DNA of 64,000 bases from Porpolomopsis calyptriformis (Eukaryota; Basidiomycota; Agaricomycetes; Agaricales; Hygrophoraceae): assembly GCA_951640195.1 (NCBI GenBank), contig OX621171.1, positions 248,001 through 312,000 on the forward strand, written 5' to 3'. This document shows positions 33,541 to 45,633 of this stretch, piece after piece; position 1 is the stretch's first letter, and every line of letters starts with the position of its first letter. The position numbers and the translations under genes are program-made. Below the pieces are notes generated by a model, which was not told the DNA's origin, ran no database searches, and saw only the letters and a program-made list of their open reading frames with translations.

Positions 33541-36500
33541 ATTCCAACTCTTATCGATTCAGGATCCACATATTGTTTCTTGGACTTTGACTTTGTCCAT
33601 CGAAACAAACTCAAAACATCTCTGCTTCCTCCAAAGCAACTCCAATTATTTGATGGATCTCAAGGGAGAATCATTGATATGGGAGTTATGCTCCCCATCC
33701 GATTTCCGTCTGGAGAAACTCTAGATATTGAGTTTTTGGTCACTCCGTTGGATGCATCTTGTTCTGCTGTTCTTGGATTCAACTGGCTTACCCGCTACAA
33801 TCCGTTGATTGACTGGGTTACAAGCAGTATTTCATTCGGGACACCAAAACCGATGTATTCGTCTTCGTGGTCGACACCTATGCCCTCCGAGGCAACTCTG
33901 TTTGACCCTCCAGCTCCGACTCCAGCTCCGACTTCACTTCCTCCTGTGTCTATTATTTCGGCAGCTGCCTTTGTACATGCTAGCAAGCAAGAAGGATCTC
34001 AGTCCTTTGTTCTTCAAGCTGCTGATATTTCAAAAGCGCGTTCTGTCGACATCTCCGATGTTCCTCTGGACCCTATGTTTTATGTGAAAGTTGCTTCAGA
34101 ATATCATGACTATGCTAATGTTTTCAGTGAAGGAAAATCTAAACGTCTTCCTCCTCATCATTATAGTGATCATCATATTGATCTAGAGGAGGGTATGACA
34201 CCTCCACTGGGATGCATCTACTCTCTTTCTGTTGCAGAACAAGAAGCCCTTCATATATTCTTAGATGAGCACCTTAGAAAAGGTTGGATACATTCCTCCG
34301 GATCTCCGGGCGGTGCTCCGATCATTTTCATCCGCAAGAAAGATGGCTCCTTACGTTTATGCATGGACTATCGAGGTATCAATAAAATTACCAAGAAAGA
34401 TTGTTACCCACTTCCGCTCATCTCCGATCTCCTGGACCGTGCCAGCAAAGGTCATATCTACACCAAAATCGATTTGTGAATTGGATACTTCAATGTATGA
34501 ATCGCAGAAGGAGATGAATGGAAAACCACTTTCTGTACCAGGTATGGTGCTTTCGAATTCTTGGTTATGCCCCTAGGTCTATGCAATGCCCCATCAACAT
34601 TTCAACGTTTCATGAACGAGATTTTCTCTGACCTCTCCGATATCTCCATTGTAGTATATCTTGACGATATCCTTATCTACTCAGATAACGTTGCGGATCA
34701 CTGGAGACATGTCCGCGAGGTGCTCCGAAGACTCCCACTTAACAGTCTTTTCAGAAAACTGGAGAAATGTTTCTTCCATCAAGATACGATTGAATACCTT
34801 GGATTTATCCTTTCCCCTGGTGGAATTACCATGGACCCTGCCAAAGTTCAAATTATCCTAGATTGGCCGGAACCATGGAAAATCAAGGATGTCCAGTCGT
34901 TCTTAGGTTTTGGAAATTTCTATAGGCGTTTTATCAACAACTACTCGGGATTGGTATCTCCACTTACACGACTGACCCGAAAAAACGCCTTCACTTCCGC
35001 TCCTGTTCTTGTCAATTTTACTCCGGGGTCACATCTGGTAGTAGGAACAGATGCCTCTGACTACGCCATAGCGGGCATCTTATCAACTTATGCTGAGGAT
35101 GAATCATTACATCCCATCGCGTTCTACTCTCAGACTTTAACTCCCCCAGAGTTGAACTATGATATCCATGACAAGGAGCTATTAGCCATTCATGATAGTT
35201 TTTGCAACTGGCGTCATTACCTTGAAGGCTCTTCTGACCCGATCGACGTTGTCACTGATCACAAGAACTTGGTATACTTTTCTATGACCAAACTCCTGTC
35301 ACGGCGTCAGGCTCATCAGTCTGAATTTTTGTCAGGCTTTAATCTCATCATTCGTTTTCACCCCGGAAAACTCGGAGCGAAACCGGACTTCTTAACTTGT
35401 CGATATGACATAAATCCTAAAGAGGGAGGTAGCAACTACGCCAGTATCAATCCTCAGAACCTCCAACCAGTTTTTACCTTGGAGCAACTGGCTTTGTCCC
35501 TACAGGCTTTATCCTTATTGGATCCAGTGTTAAAGGCTGCATTCATTATGGATGTAGACTCCCTCCACTCGAAAGTTCGGAATTCACTTCGTGATGATCT
35601 AGTGGCTATGGAGCATTTGAAGGTTGCGGAGTCCAACTCTGATGCCAACTCCGATCTCCGATAGACTATCGACACCTCTGGTTTCCTTCGTTACGATGGT
35701 CGTATCTATGTGCCCGATGTAGGTGGCTTACAACTTCAAATTTTGCGTATGAAACATAATCATACAATTGCTGGTCATTTCGGTCAAAACAAAACAATTG
35801 AATTGATCCGACGAGAATACACTTGGCCTGAACTCCGGACCTTTGTAAAGGACTACTGTAACTCCTGTACTATATGCGCTAGGTCTAAAATCCCTCGCCA
35901 TCGACCTTATGGTTTACTCAAGCAACTCCCAATTCCGGAGAAACCTTGGAATTCCATCTCCATGGATTTCATCGAGCAACTCCCTAACTCCGATGAATTC
36001 TCCGCTATTCTTGTCATTGTTGATCGATTCTCCAAACAAGCTATTTTCATACCAACCTTTGACACCATCACTGCTCCTCAACTCACTCAACTTTTCCTTG
36101 TCCATGTATTCTCCAAACATGGAGTTCCCTCACATGTCACCTGTGACCGAGGCTCAGAGTTCGTCTCCCGCTTTTTCCAGTTATTGGGTCAAGTCCTTGA
36201 CATGTGTCTCCATTTTACCTCCAGGTACCATCCAGAAGGTGATGGACAAACTGAATGAGTTAATCAAACCTTGGAGCAATACCTATGGATGTATTGTAAC
36301 TATCAACAGGACAACTGGTCCCATCTCCTGGCTATTGCGGAATTCGCGTATAACAATGCTCCAAACGCTACTACTGGGATATCCCCTTTTTTCGCTAACA
36401 AGGGTTATCATCCAAATATTTCAGTACACCCTGAGTGTGATCTTACTTCTGTTCAAGCCAGAGAATTAGCTGTTGATTTAGACGAACTCCACTCTGAACT

Positions 36501-37086
36501 CTAAAATACCATCTCCGAAGCTCAAAAGCGTTATCAGCACTATGCTGACTTAAAACGCATTCCAGCCCCTGATTTCAAGATAGGAACTCAAGCCTTCGTA
36601 AAGGCCAAGTTTTTCCAAACTACCAGACCCTCCAAGAAACTCTCGGAGAAGAACTTAGGTCCTTTCAAGGTCATTGCCCGAGTTGGAACCCATTCCTATG
36701 CTCTCCGTTTGCCTAGTTCTATGAAAGCTATCCATCCTGTCTTTCATGTATCACAGTTGGAACCAGCCTCACCAAATACGATTCTGAACTGAGTACAACC
36801 TCTGCCTCCTCCGGTAATCATAGACGGAGAACCGGAGTTCGAGATCTCCGAAATCCTAGACTCGAAAATTGATAATAGGCGTCACTTATGCAAATTATTG
36901 TATTTGGTTCGTTGGGAAGGCTATGAAGGTACCGACGAAGAAACCTCATGGATCCTTGCTACTGAGCTAGGACATGCTTCGGAACTCATTGCGGAGTTCC
37001 ACTCCGCTTATCCGGAGAAACCTGGACCTGACTATTGATTTCTTTCACTCTTATTTATTCTTTACTTCGATTCAAAAATTCATTAT

Positions 37087-37524
37087 CTATTCCAAAGGGA
37101 CTATTTCTACATCCCTTATGGGTAATTCCTCCTCCGACATCTCCAAACTTTCTCCGCTCTCTCCACTGTCCTTATACTCCCCATCTAACAACTCCTCAGT
37201 CCTCTCCATGGACTCCCTCATTCTCTTCATCTCCATTCTCATCTTCTTCATCTCCCCCCGAACTCCTTGCAGCTCCTCCCTCAAATTCGCCATCTCCGCT
37301 GGCTCCGCTATTTGAGCCACCTCCTTCGCCCTCCTTGCTGCCTCCCTTTTTGCAGCCTTAGCTGCCTTTCTGGCTGCCTGTCGTTCCTCTGCCAACCGAC
37401 GCTCTTCCTCCGCCCTCCGGGCCTCCTCTGTTTGCTCCGCTTCCTCGCGCTCTCATTGTTCTTCATTTTCGAGCAGGACTTGGAGCTGTGTGAGTTGAGC
37501 TTGGATTTCGTCGCGAGTGGGCAT
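37087..37524 (-). pseudogene. antisense coiled-coil ORF of outer chromovirus
   Basis: 145 codons on the strand opposite to pol, starting 170 nt from the 3' LTR and ending 49 nt past the pol stop. The N-terminal Glu/Ala/Arg coiled coil and the C-terminal acidic tail (SEEELPIRDVEIVPLE) match the inner copy. The intron and the Cys-rich part are missing: the protein jumps from AEPAE directly to MANLREEL. A TGA stands at residue 24, as in the inner copy; translation could start after it at 37395. Confidence 0.6.
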
Positions 37525-37693
37525 TGTTAATGAAGAAGAGTGATCCACCAGACCTTATTATATATGTTCCGATTTCAAACTCCGACGATTCTCCGAAATC
37601 CGCCACATCCCGAAACTCCGATTTCTTGGTCATTACCAAATATGGTCAAGTCCAATATGCGGTCTCAAGGGCTCGCCCTTAAGAGGGAGATAC

Positions 37694-37940
37694 TGTTACA
37701 TCCCAGTTCTGATGAACTCCGATGAATTCCAATGAACTCCGATAACTCTGAACACTCTGTACTTTTCACATGTTTCCTACTTATGACGTCCTCTGTCGTC
37801 ACTATGTCTCAGATATAATTATCTAGCAGGTATATAAGTACTGCGTTTTTCCCCTGTATCTGTAGACAGAATATCGACTAAGTCCCGTCGTTTATCCATC
37901 TCCAAACTCCGAATTCACCTCCGAAACTTCAGACCTAACA
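37694..37940 (+). repeat. 3' LTR of outer chromovirus
   Basis: 247 bp, TGTTACATCC...CCTAACA, preceded by the purine tract AAGAGGGAGATAC (37681-37693) and followed by the target duplication GAAAT. Confidence 0.95.
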
Positions 37941-40417
37941 GAAATGCGAAAGGATCATTCAAAAGTCATACCCAAGTGATGAGTGCGTCAACTAGGTCAG
38001 CCTTTCTCAGCCTGGTTTTCCGTGATTGCCCTGCAATTGAGGGTTCGCAACGCAGTTCAGAGCAAGCGAAACTGAGTACTCATTCATGTAATGTCAGAAA
38101 CTTTTTCTTCCATTCTAGACGACCTGAATTTGTGGCGAGGCTGGCACTGAGGGGTGACTGGAGCCATTTGAGCAGTTTTTTTGTACTCTTCTGTTCGTTC
38201 TTCGAGAATGCTTCCCAGCTATTGGAAAAGGAGATTTGTAATACAGTTTTCTCCTCCTCCTCCTTGTCAAGGTGGATTCCAAGGATGCTGTCAAAATGTT
38301 CCTTGATCAGACCCAAGAAGAGATTGTGCATCGTATCAAGAACGATGAAGCGCGTAGGGTCGAAGTAAGGTAGACGAAGTAGTTCTGACCAGCGCACACC
38401 AAACTCAGTGAATGCCATCAACTGTTCTTTGGCGTCTGATGCATTCTGGTATTTTTTGGCAGCAGCATAGCAATCTTCTCTTGTACGTCATCTCCATGTA
38501 TGATATTCAGTATTTCCATAGCCATGTTCATGTCTAGTACAGTGACATATAGAACAAAAGTGATTGTGAGAACAGGCCGCAAAGCCAGCGGTTTTACGAG
38601 TGGCAGGTAGGTCGCAAACAAGTGCAACAAGGGCACAGCGGACCAATCTTCCATCCCGGCATTGCTGTGTTTGCGAGAATCGTATGCCCGGCTGCCAGAA
38701 CTCCAAGAGGTCATCGACAAGGGGGGTGAGGTAATGATTGAGGGCATCCAAAGGGGGTTTGCGTGGACCTGGGACGACACTAGCTAGGAACATGTTTTCA
38801 GGTTTGTACCTGATATCTAGCGGGAGATTCAGGCAGAGCAAGGAGATCATGCCCACTGACATTTTCTAACCTCCTTGTTTGTTGGTCAGAGGGTTGAAGA
38901 AGTCGACGCATAACGAGAAAGTGTAGTGAGCTTCATTGCCACCCGAGCTGAAGGGTGTCTTGTCATCAGGACCTTTGAAATTCTGAAGGACATTCCCGTC
39001 AAATATATCATGCATCTTTGACCCATCGCCCAGGTTCTTGGTGTCCCAAGCAGAATCCATCATCTTTTCGTAACCCAGCCGAGATAATAGGCTGCCAATC
39101 CAGTCTTTGAAGTCCCAGGATACAAATGTCTTGATTGGTACTTGAATTTCGACACCTGATATGATCCGTGGCCGAAGAAGTTGCATCTTACAATGCTTAC
39201 TGCCACAAAATTGTTTATGAGTGCAGTGAGTTGGATAGGATGGGATTGGAGAGTTGTCTTGGAAGGTTGGCGCATACGTTCGATGACATTTTGGGTCTGG
39301 ACAAACAGCATATATGGTGTTTTTGCCATCCAGGTGAAGATGTTCTGATGCAGAACAGATATCAACTGGAAAATCACTGAGGAGCTTCTGATCTCGAGGC
39401 GACAACTTAGTGGTGTTTCGCATCAGGCTAAGTTGGATAATATATTGCAGCATAGAGAAGATAAATCTGCACCCTCGGGCTCCAATATCCAGTACAGTGC
39501 TGCACGCTACAACCATGAAAATTGATATCTGAAGCACTGGATCAACGCCCCTCAGCAAGGGCTGGAAGTGATGGCCTACAAAAAGCAAATTAATTAGTAT
39601 CATCCTCTTGGTTCACAGCGAAGCCAATAGGCTCACTGGTATTGTATTTAATACCAGGCTGCAAAGCTCGACTTTGGTCCTTGCAATGCTTCCACTTGCG
39701 GTTGGATAGCTCGAGGGCATTCATGGAATCGTGAAGCTGTTCGTAGATAGAATGTTTCATCTCCGTCACCGATGCCTCCTCACTCGCAATCAAATCAAGA
39801 TCGCTTTTGAGGGAGAGGCTGCTTTGGTGAAGGCCGTTGAGCAGGTAGGCTGCATCTGTCGAAGGATATTCCAAGTGGTCCAAAGCGGTGGTCGTCTCAT
39901 CCACAAAGGCCTTTACAAGTGAGTCAAGACTTGACAAATGCCAAAGCAGATCTGCTATGTGGCTCCTACGGGAATCAGGAACGTGTTTGCATGCATTATG
40001 GGGAGTGCCGGAATTTTCGACAGTATCCTGTGGATACAACGAGGAAGACTGCTGGGAAGAGGATGGGATATTGTGATTGTTGAAGGCACTTTGTATATCC
40101 TGGAGATCAGGCTTCGCTTTGGCCCATATGCGGCCAGGACCTTGGGAAGCACTGGAGACTTTATCTGCGAGGGTGACTGAAGAAAGGTAGGAAGCGATAT
40201 TATCCAGTTCTGCAGCGACGGCACAATCTGAGGCAACACAGGCCTTGCGTGCAAGGGCTGCTTGATCTTCAAGCTGGTGAAGCTTAAGTGTACGAGCGTC
40301 TACAGGGGTGCCAAGAGATTGATTCGTTACAGGATCAGTTCCCCGTTCGGCGCATCCAAATGATGTGCAGAAGCAATTTGGCATCATGAGATAAGTGGGG
40401 TTGGGCAGGCTGGGAGG

Positions 40418-41125
40418 TGTCTGGGCCACCCAAAACACTGGGAACAAGCGGGAAGATAAGGAGTTGGGTGTGCGTGTCTGGGCCACCCAAAACACTAGGA
40501 ACAAGTGGGAAGATAAGGAGTTAGGTAGTGCATGTCTGGGTCACCCAAAACACAGGAAAGGAACAAGGGGTATGATAGATAGGTAATGCAAATGCATTTC
40601 GGCAGTCCATTTATGCTAGGAGAGTACAAGGTCGCAAGGGAAACGATATACAAAGCAACAAACGCACAGAAAAGGATATGAAGGCATCTCTGGATTATCC
40701 AAAAGATGTAGAGGAAGAGGCCTCTCTGGGAATCCCAAAAGATGATGGTGGTGAGTTTGAGGAAGAGATGTCTCTGGGAATCCCAAAAGACGATGGTGGT
40801 GAGTTGTTTTGATACGCAAACTGACTTTGTTTGATGCTGCTTTGTTGTTGTAAGTTGTTTGACGCTGCTTTATTGTGCGACCAAACTTTGTTGACACTGC
40901 TTTGGCATGACAACTCATGTTCTCGATCACTCTTACCACCACCATTGTGTTCTGGATTATCCAGACACGATCCCCCTCTCTCCCTCTCCCACTGTGTTTT
41001 GGATTATCCAGACACACCTCTTCTCTCACTGTGTTTTGGATTATCCAGACACCTCTTCTTGCCCATGCTTGGCTACTCACATGCTCCTGTCCCACTGTGT
41101 TTTGGGTCCCCCAGACACAACTTTT
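40418..41125. repeat. hairpin-motif cluster 1 of element P
   Basis: Ten copies of a 20-24-nt imperfect palindrome. In plus orientation: 40418, 40468, 40529, about 40687, 40722 and 40767. In minus orientation: about 40943, 40994, 41029 and 41095. The core is TGGAT-T-ATCCA or TGGG-N3-CCCA, flanked by one C on one side and AA on the other, then by outer arms that always pair (CATCT/AGATG, GTCT/AGAC or GTGT/ACAC). The cluster lies directly upstream of the transposase start. Confidence 0.8.
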
Positions 41126-41170
41126 CTCGCTGAATTCACGTAGGCATTCGAGTCCGCATACAGGAGTACT

Positions 41171-43728
41171 CTACACATCTGCCTCAGTTATATCAGGAAG
41201 ATCTACCAGATCTTTTGCAGCGAGGTCCCTCTTCTGCCTGTTGGTGAGTCCGGAATACCAATCTTCATCATAAAAATTTATGGGGAGCTCTGTAGGGGGG
41301 TCGTGGACACTCTTAGTATTGCTGGAATGTCGAAGCCTTGTGCGTGGCGGATTACCTGATCGAATATTCCTGTAAGCATTTGTTTTGTTGTGATCGCGGT
41401 CCACTAACATCAAGTAGCGAGTTAGTGCCTTACTTCGCCAGACTCGTTTCTTGACATTGTAAATTGGCCTATTTCTCTTGTTGGTATCACTTTCATCGGA
41501 GCTCATCCCCATGAGCGTTAAGGTGTCGACTATGTTGAAAAGCTCGTCCCAGGCTTCATCAACCATCCCATGCGGAGCCACCCTGTTTGCCAGGGCTATC
41601 TCTTTCCTCGTCATGAACAACTGTAACTTTGTGAGTGACCTAATTTATGTTGATTTAGTGCAGACTGACCTGACCACGTCGTGTGTTAGGTCTTTTTCTC
41701 TTCAGTTCCCCTTTTTTCTCCCTCAGCATGCATTCTCTGTAGTCCTCGATGGTCTCATCAGATTCCCTACTTGTTGAAGCGAGTTGACGGTGAAGGCGTT
41801 TCAAGTGATCCTCGAACATTGCTTCAAGCTCAGAGTGGTCATTGGCTGTAAGCGTTAGCTGATGTTCATCCTGAAATCTGTCCACAAACAATTCTGCCAG
41901 CCATTGATTCCATTGGTATTTCATTGGCTTTTTTGTGAAATATGGTCTCATTGGTTTCAAACTGGGACCTTGACTACAATCCGTTTCATACTCCATTATT
42001 GTGTCGATCGAGGGCCTTGTAATCGTCACTATATCCTTGTCTCTCACGATCCCTAGGAGGTTGTTCATCATTTCACGCACCAGTCCCTACATCCAATGTA
42101 ATTTGACCCGAATATCATGGTTGATTGTGATGGGCTCACCAGTTTCTCTGTCCTTTCTCGATCACATCCTCTGGTTGGAGCTCTTCGGAAGGAAAGGGGT
42201 AGCCACCTCTTAGGTGTATCTTCATTTATTGGCCTCTGGTTTACCAGTGCAGCAACTGTAGAACTCAGTTGCTGGATAGAGCCAAACATCATCCCCAACT
42301 TTGCATCCAAGTCGAGTTCTTCATAGTTTCGATCAGGCCTGTGGGAGCCTTGATTGAATCCCGCTGGCTGGGGGTTTTCATCAGGTTCTTCGGCAAGTCC
42401 TGAGACTTGGGGTTGCTTGGACTTTACAGTCAGAGCACGACCTGCGCTGCCTCGTGGTCTTTTGAATGTCATTGGCAGCGGCACACTGATATCCCTTTGG
42501 CTATCCTGTTGTATAGCTATCAGTTCCTTATCCCGCAAATTCGCATTTATCACACCTCGTCACTCTCAGACTCCAGCATTGCTCTCTGCTTTCCATGCTT
42601 GACTGTGTTGAGGTGTCATATGGACTTCCCCCGTTTCCCAACCTCGCTAGCACCAATATCATCCCCGCCAACCATCATTTCATCATCTTGTTCGTGTGTT
42701 CTACTATCGATGTTCCAGTGATGTGTAGCCCTGGATCCTGATGCATGCCCATCCACTGCCACTTCACGAAGTCACATCAGTTCTGCTGACTGGGTTATTC
42801 CTTTTTGCTCACCTTTCGCCTCAAGTGTATTTGTCCGATTCTCTGCAATAATCAATTGTTCGCGCATGCGAGCTTGCTCTTTATCCAGGAATTGGGCAGC
42901 TTGAAAAGCTAGTCAGCTGCTTGCAAACTCAGCCCTTCTCTGCACTAACCTTCAGCCTCTATTCTTGCTTGATGAATCATCACCTGTTCAGACAGGGTTG
43001 CGAATTCATTCGCAACTTGCTCATCAGCTTGTCGAGTCACTGCTTCCATCTGCTGCCGAAGCGCTTCCATTGACTCCTTGTAGGCTCCAACCTATCACAT
43101 TGTAAGTTTCGTGGTTTCCTGCAAGGGTGATTTGCCTACCTCTTGTTCTAATACTTTAATTTGCTCCGCCTGGCCTTGTACTACCAGTTTGGTCTTCATA
43201 CTCTCCTGCTCAACCAATTGAACATTTCTCGCACCTTGCCCCTGTCATATTCAATGGTGTGTTAGCCAGTCCGAGTCCTGAGTCCATTACACTTACTGGT
43301 GTTCGATGAGTAATGATGCGGGGGGTAGATTCAGTGTGTGCGATTTCTTCAGTGTCTGGGGTAAGTTCTTCGCCTCCATGTTGTTTCTAAGATCTGATTG
43401 AGGAATTACTGAAGACTGAAGATGACGAAGACACAGATCGTGAGATAGGGTTTTTAACTCGAGCCATCGAATTGTCAGATTGATGAGATGCGGGTTGGGC
43501 CGTAGAATTATCAACTGCGCTATCCTCCATTGTACTTGCAGTTACCTCTGGAGTGGAATGCAATGCCTGATCGCGGATTCCCTGACCAAGTAGAGATCGA
43601 AACATAATCAGAATGTGTCTGAGGACAGTGACAGCCAGGTCTGATGGACTATAAGTACTCATTCCTAGCACGACACTTTTGTCTGACGAATCTAAGGTGA
43701 TGCTTTTGTCCTGGCATCTCCTAAGCAA
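41171..43728 (-). CDS. spliced hypothetical protein of a mushroom-specific family
   Basis: Minus-strand reading blocks follow each other with the spacing of small introns. They are a Ser-rich N-terminus (43728-43387), a coiled-coil stretch with Gln/Glu-rich heptads (about 43290-42850), a Pro/Arg-rich block (42553-42100), a conserved block with PMRPYFTKKPMKYQWNQWLAELF (42080-41655), and a C-terminal block containing GMSSDESD, RVWRSKALTRYLMLVD and LPINFYDEDWY (41620-41171). Agaricomycete genomes contain many proteins with this SSDES...W...DEDWY order, and their function is unknown to me. Exact exon ends are uncertain, and a few stops at intron positions are not fully resolved. It lies inside element P, so it is cargo or a helper gene. 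Confidence 0.5.
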
Positions 43729-43864
43729 CCAAGTTAAACGACCAAGTTAAGCGACAAAGTGATTATGATGTAGGCATATTATTGTGTCTCATAGTATATA
43801 TAATATACTGGTATAAACAGAGCACATAGAATACAGAATAACATACTCAATACTCATACCGCAG

Positions 43865-44323
43865 ATGCTATCTTCACGCGAGCTCATTCCCCCCTCTCAA
43901 AAGGTATGCTGTTTCATATGGTATTATCAAGTACTGAACTCTCAAAAGGCTAGGTACCTTACCATTTGTGGGCGTAGATATTCGGCATCATTGAAGCAAC
44001 CAAGATATGTCCACATCCAGGCACACGATAGCAGACCAACTCGGTTTCCCCTCTTGGAAGGCCTGCTAGCCAATGTGCGTACACAGCCCTATATCCATGA
44101 CTGCGTCGTTATCATCCATGAGGGCAATGAAGTGAACACATTCCAAGTGTTCTACAAGAACCACTGCAGGCTTCCAATCAATAAGGTTGCTGTTGAGAAG
44201 GGGAGACACGTACTCTGGCGTGGCGATGTTATTGTCATGCGAGCTGGAAAAAGGCAGCTGAGGTTAGTTGTAAACATGCGCGGAAGAGATTCCAGCATAG
44301 CAGACTTCATCGTCAGGGAGTGA
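43865..44323 (+). CDS. small conserved mushroom protein, element P cargo
   Basis: 152 codons starting at the ATG at 43865; an intron near 43903-43960 may connect LSSRELIPPSQK to RYLTICGRRYSASLKQ. The body (PTRFPLLEGLLANVRTQPYIHDCVVIIHEGNEVNTFQVFYKNH...LWRGDVIVMRAG) is a compact alpha/beta-looking domain without recognisable catalytic motif. It is transcribed away from the gene at 43728, from which it is 137 nt away, suggesting a shared divergent promoter. The sequence between contains TATA-like ATATATAATATA. Confidence 0.5.
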   Translation: MLSSRELIPPSQKVCCFIWYYQVLNSQKARYLTICGRRYSASLKQPRYVHIQAHDSRPTRFPLLEGLLANVRTQPYIHDCVVIIHEGNEVNTFQVFYKNHCRLPINKVAVEKGRHVLWRGDVIVMRAGKRQLRLVVNMRGRDSSIADFIVRE

Positions 44324-44453
44324 GTGGTTCGTTGAGTAACAGGGCTAGTACTGACAAGGCCCAGATTTGTGAAGCGCGTCAAACAGCGCACCCCTTTTAG
44401 GTTCCCAAAAGCATTGGTATTCCATAGATCATAGTGCATGTTGTAATAAGAGA

Positions 44454-45440
44454 TCTCTGGATTATCCAAAAGACCTAGACAACCAAAAGAAGGAGTGTGT
44501 TGCGCAATTGTCAGGTAACCAGTGGTAGCTCTGGTAGTCAGAGGCAAGAGACCGAACCGGGATGGAGTCCGGATCTTGGTACTGTGCGAACAAAGGCTGG
44601 AACCACAAAACACCTGAGTGAACAAGGCAGCTAAGCGAATAAAAAGCGAACAACATACCTAAGCGAACAAAACAGAAAGCGAACAGAACAGAACAGAACA
44701 GCGAACAAACAGAATAGCAAACAAAAGCTGAAAGGCAACGATGACAGCTGCAAAGCGAAAACAAGGGTTAGAGCAAAGGTATGGAAGAGGGATAAATCTG
44801 CGAAACGAGGATAGGAAGCGTACGTACTTATTCCTCTCACCATCCCATCCCCAGATCCCTATCATTGTGGTTTGGATTATCCACACACAACTCTTCCTCT
44901 CCATGTTTGGGTCTCCAAGGTACAAGTAGTGAATCCAGAGATGTATATCTCTGGGAAACCCAAAAGACGGTGTTGGCAGTGTGTTGCGCACGCTTCATTG
45001 AGTATCAGGGCTATTACTGACAGAGGCCCTGATTTGTGAAGCGCATCAGGGCACACATCCTTTCGGGTTCCCCAAGAGCATCTCTGGATTATCCAAAAGA
45101 TGCAATGTGAGAATTGTCTCTGGGAAACCCAAAAGACGTGGTGGTAAGAGACTTGGTGCGAGTTTGTGTTTGCGCATGCTTTACCAAAGTGAGCGTGCAT
45201 GTGCCAACTTTGATATGCAAAGACATCGTGTTTGCTCGCCTCCTGTTTGCCTTCGTGTTTTGGATTATCCAGACATGGCACTTCCTCTGTGTTTTGAGTC
45301 TCCCAGACACGCTTGCCCATGCTATACCATAGTGAGTGTGTGCATAGGAACTTTATGCTTTGCGCTATCTTTGCCTTCATGTTTTAGATTATCCAGACAT
45401 GGCACTTCCTCTCTGTGTTTTGGGTCTCCCAGACATTGTA
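44454..45440. repeat. hairpin-motif cluster 2 of element P
   Basis: About ten copies at 44454, 44866, 44902 (partial), 44942, 45077, 45117, 45253, 45290, 45378 and 45414, in both orientations. The conserved inner arms and C/AA asymmetry are the same as in cluster 1. The stretch from 44640 to 44760 additionally contains an (AACAGAACAG)-like short repeat with no coding support. Confidence 0.75.
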
Positions 45441-45633
45441 ATGAATCCATAAAGTCCTATACCCATACTCAGTACTCTATCTTTCTACCTCACTTGGATT
45501 CCAACTCCATCCCTGTGTCCTGCGATTCTGTACCCTGTGATTTCTTACTGCTCTCGCTTGCGGCAATCCGCCTTTTGCGCAAGACAGTCTTCTTGGCTAC
45601 CTGTAACGCGAATATAATTAAAGCAGCACCACA

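Larger units (their letters stand above)
26967..37038 (+). pseudogene. pol of outer chromovirus, split by the sibling
   Basis: This frame is -1 relative to gag and already open inside the end of gag. Protease: the segment before the active site ends at 27090 (LFIDSLSIP) and the active site LIDSGST resumes at 33546. RT: RLCMDYRGIN at about 34355, VMPLGLCNAPSTF at about 34565 and YLDDILIY at about 34660. RNase H: GTDASDYA at about 35050. Integrase: GHFGQNK...CARSK about 35775-35890, MDFIEQLP and CDRGSEF at about 36150. Chromodomain: FEISEILDS...TSWILATE about 36838-36970, stop at 37038. In-frame TGA codons are at about 34477, 34498, 36256 and 36790, plus a TAA at about 36502. Confidence 0.9.
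25446..37940 (+). mobile_element. Outer chromovirus (Ty3/gypsy) nested in element P
   Basis: The element is bounded by 247-bp LTRs (25446-25692, 37694-37940) and a 5-bp duplication GAAAT (25441-25445, 37941-37945). The order is gag with a CCHC knuckle, protease, RT, RNase H, integrase, chromodomain, an antisense ORF, the polypurine tract AAGAGGGAGATAC and the LTR. It is interrupted at 27091-33540 by a sibling copy. Without it the element is about 6.04 kb. A 54-nt in-frame deletion before RNase H (at 34986) is seen against the sibling. Confidence 0.95.
24183..40384 (-). pseudogene. Tnp2/Plavaka-type transposase, split by a chromovirus in an intron
   Basis: The start is ATG at 40384, with the CxC N-terminal motif (CFCTSFGC...GTPVDARTLKLH). 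Next come a Ser-rich linker (to 39600), CPDPKCHRTYAP at about 39320, FDGNVLQNFKGPD at about 39000, PGPRKPPLDALNHYLTPLVDDL at about 38760, a Cys cluster CSICHC at about 38545 and RWSELLRLPYFDPTRFIVLDTMHNLFLGLI at about 38370. After the intron the C-terminal half carries WAKVESG, FHPNHHMALHLHKY, FGPVHAWW and FKRLIGVLQQVTTN at about 25200-24880, and a last domain ending at 24183. The arrangement is that of basidiomycete Tnp2-family transposases that move CACTA-like elements. The chromovirus at 25446-37940 lies inside a 68-nt intron (37971...25404 on the minus strand). TGA codons near 38085 and in the C-terminal part make it defective as written. Confidence 0.85.

Noticed and set aside
44640..44760. 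Microsatellite-like GAACAGAACAG stretch as a separate element
   Set aside because: Short, imperfect and without second copy; left as part of the intergenic cluster.
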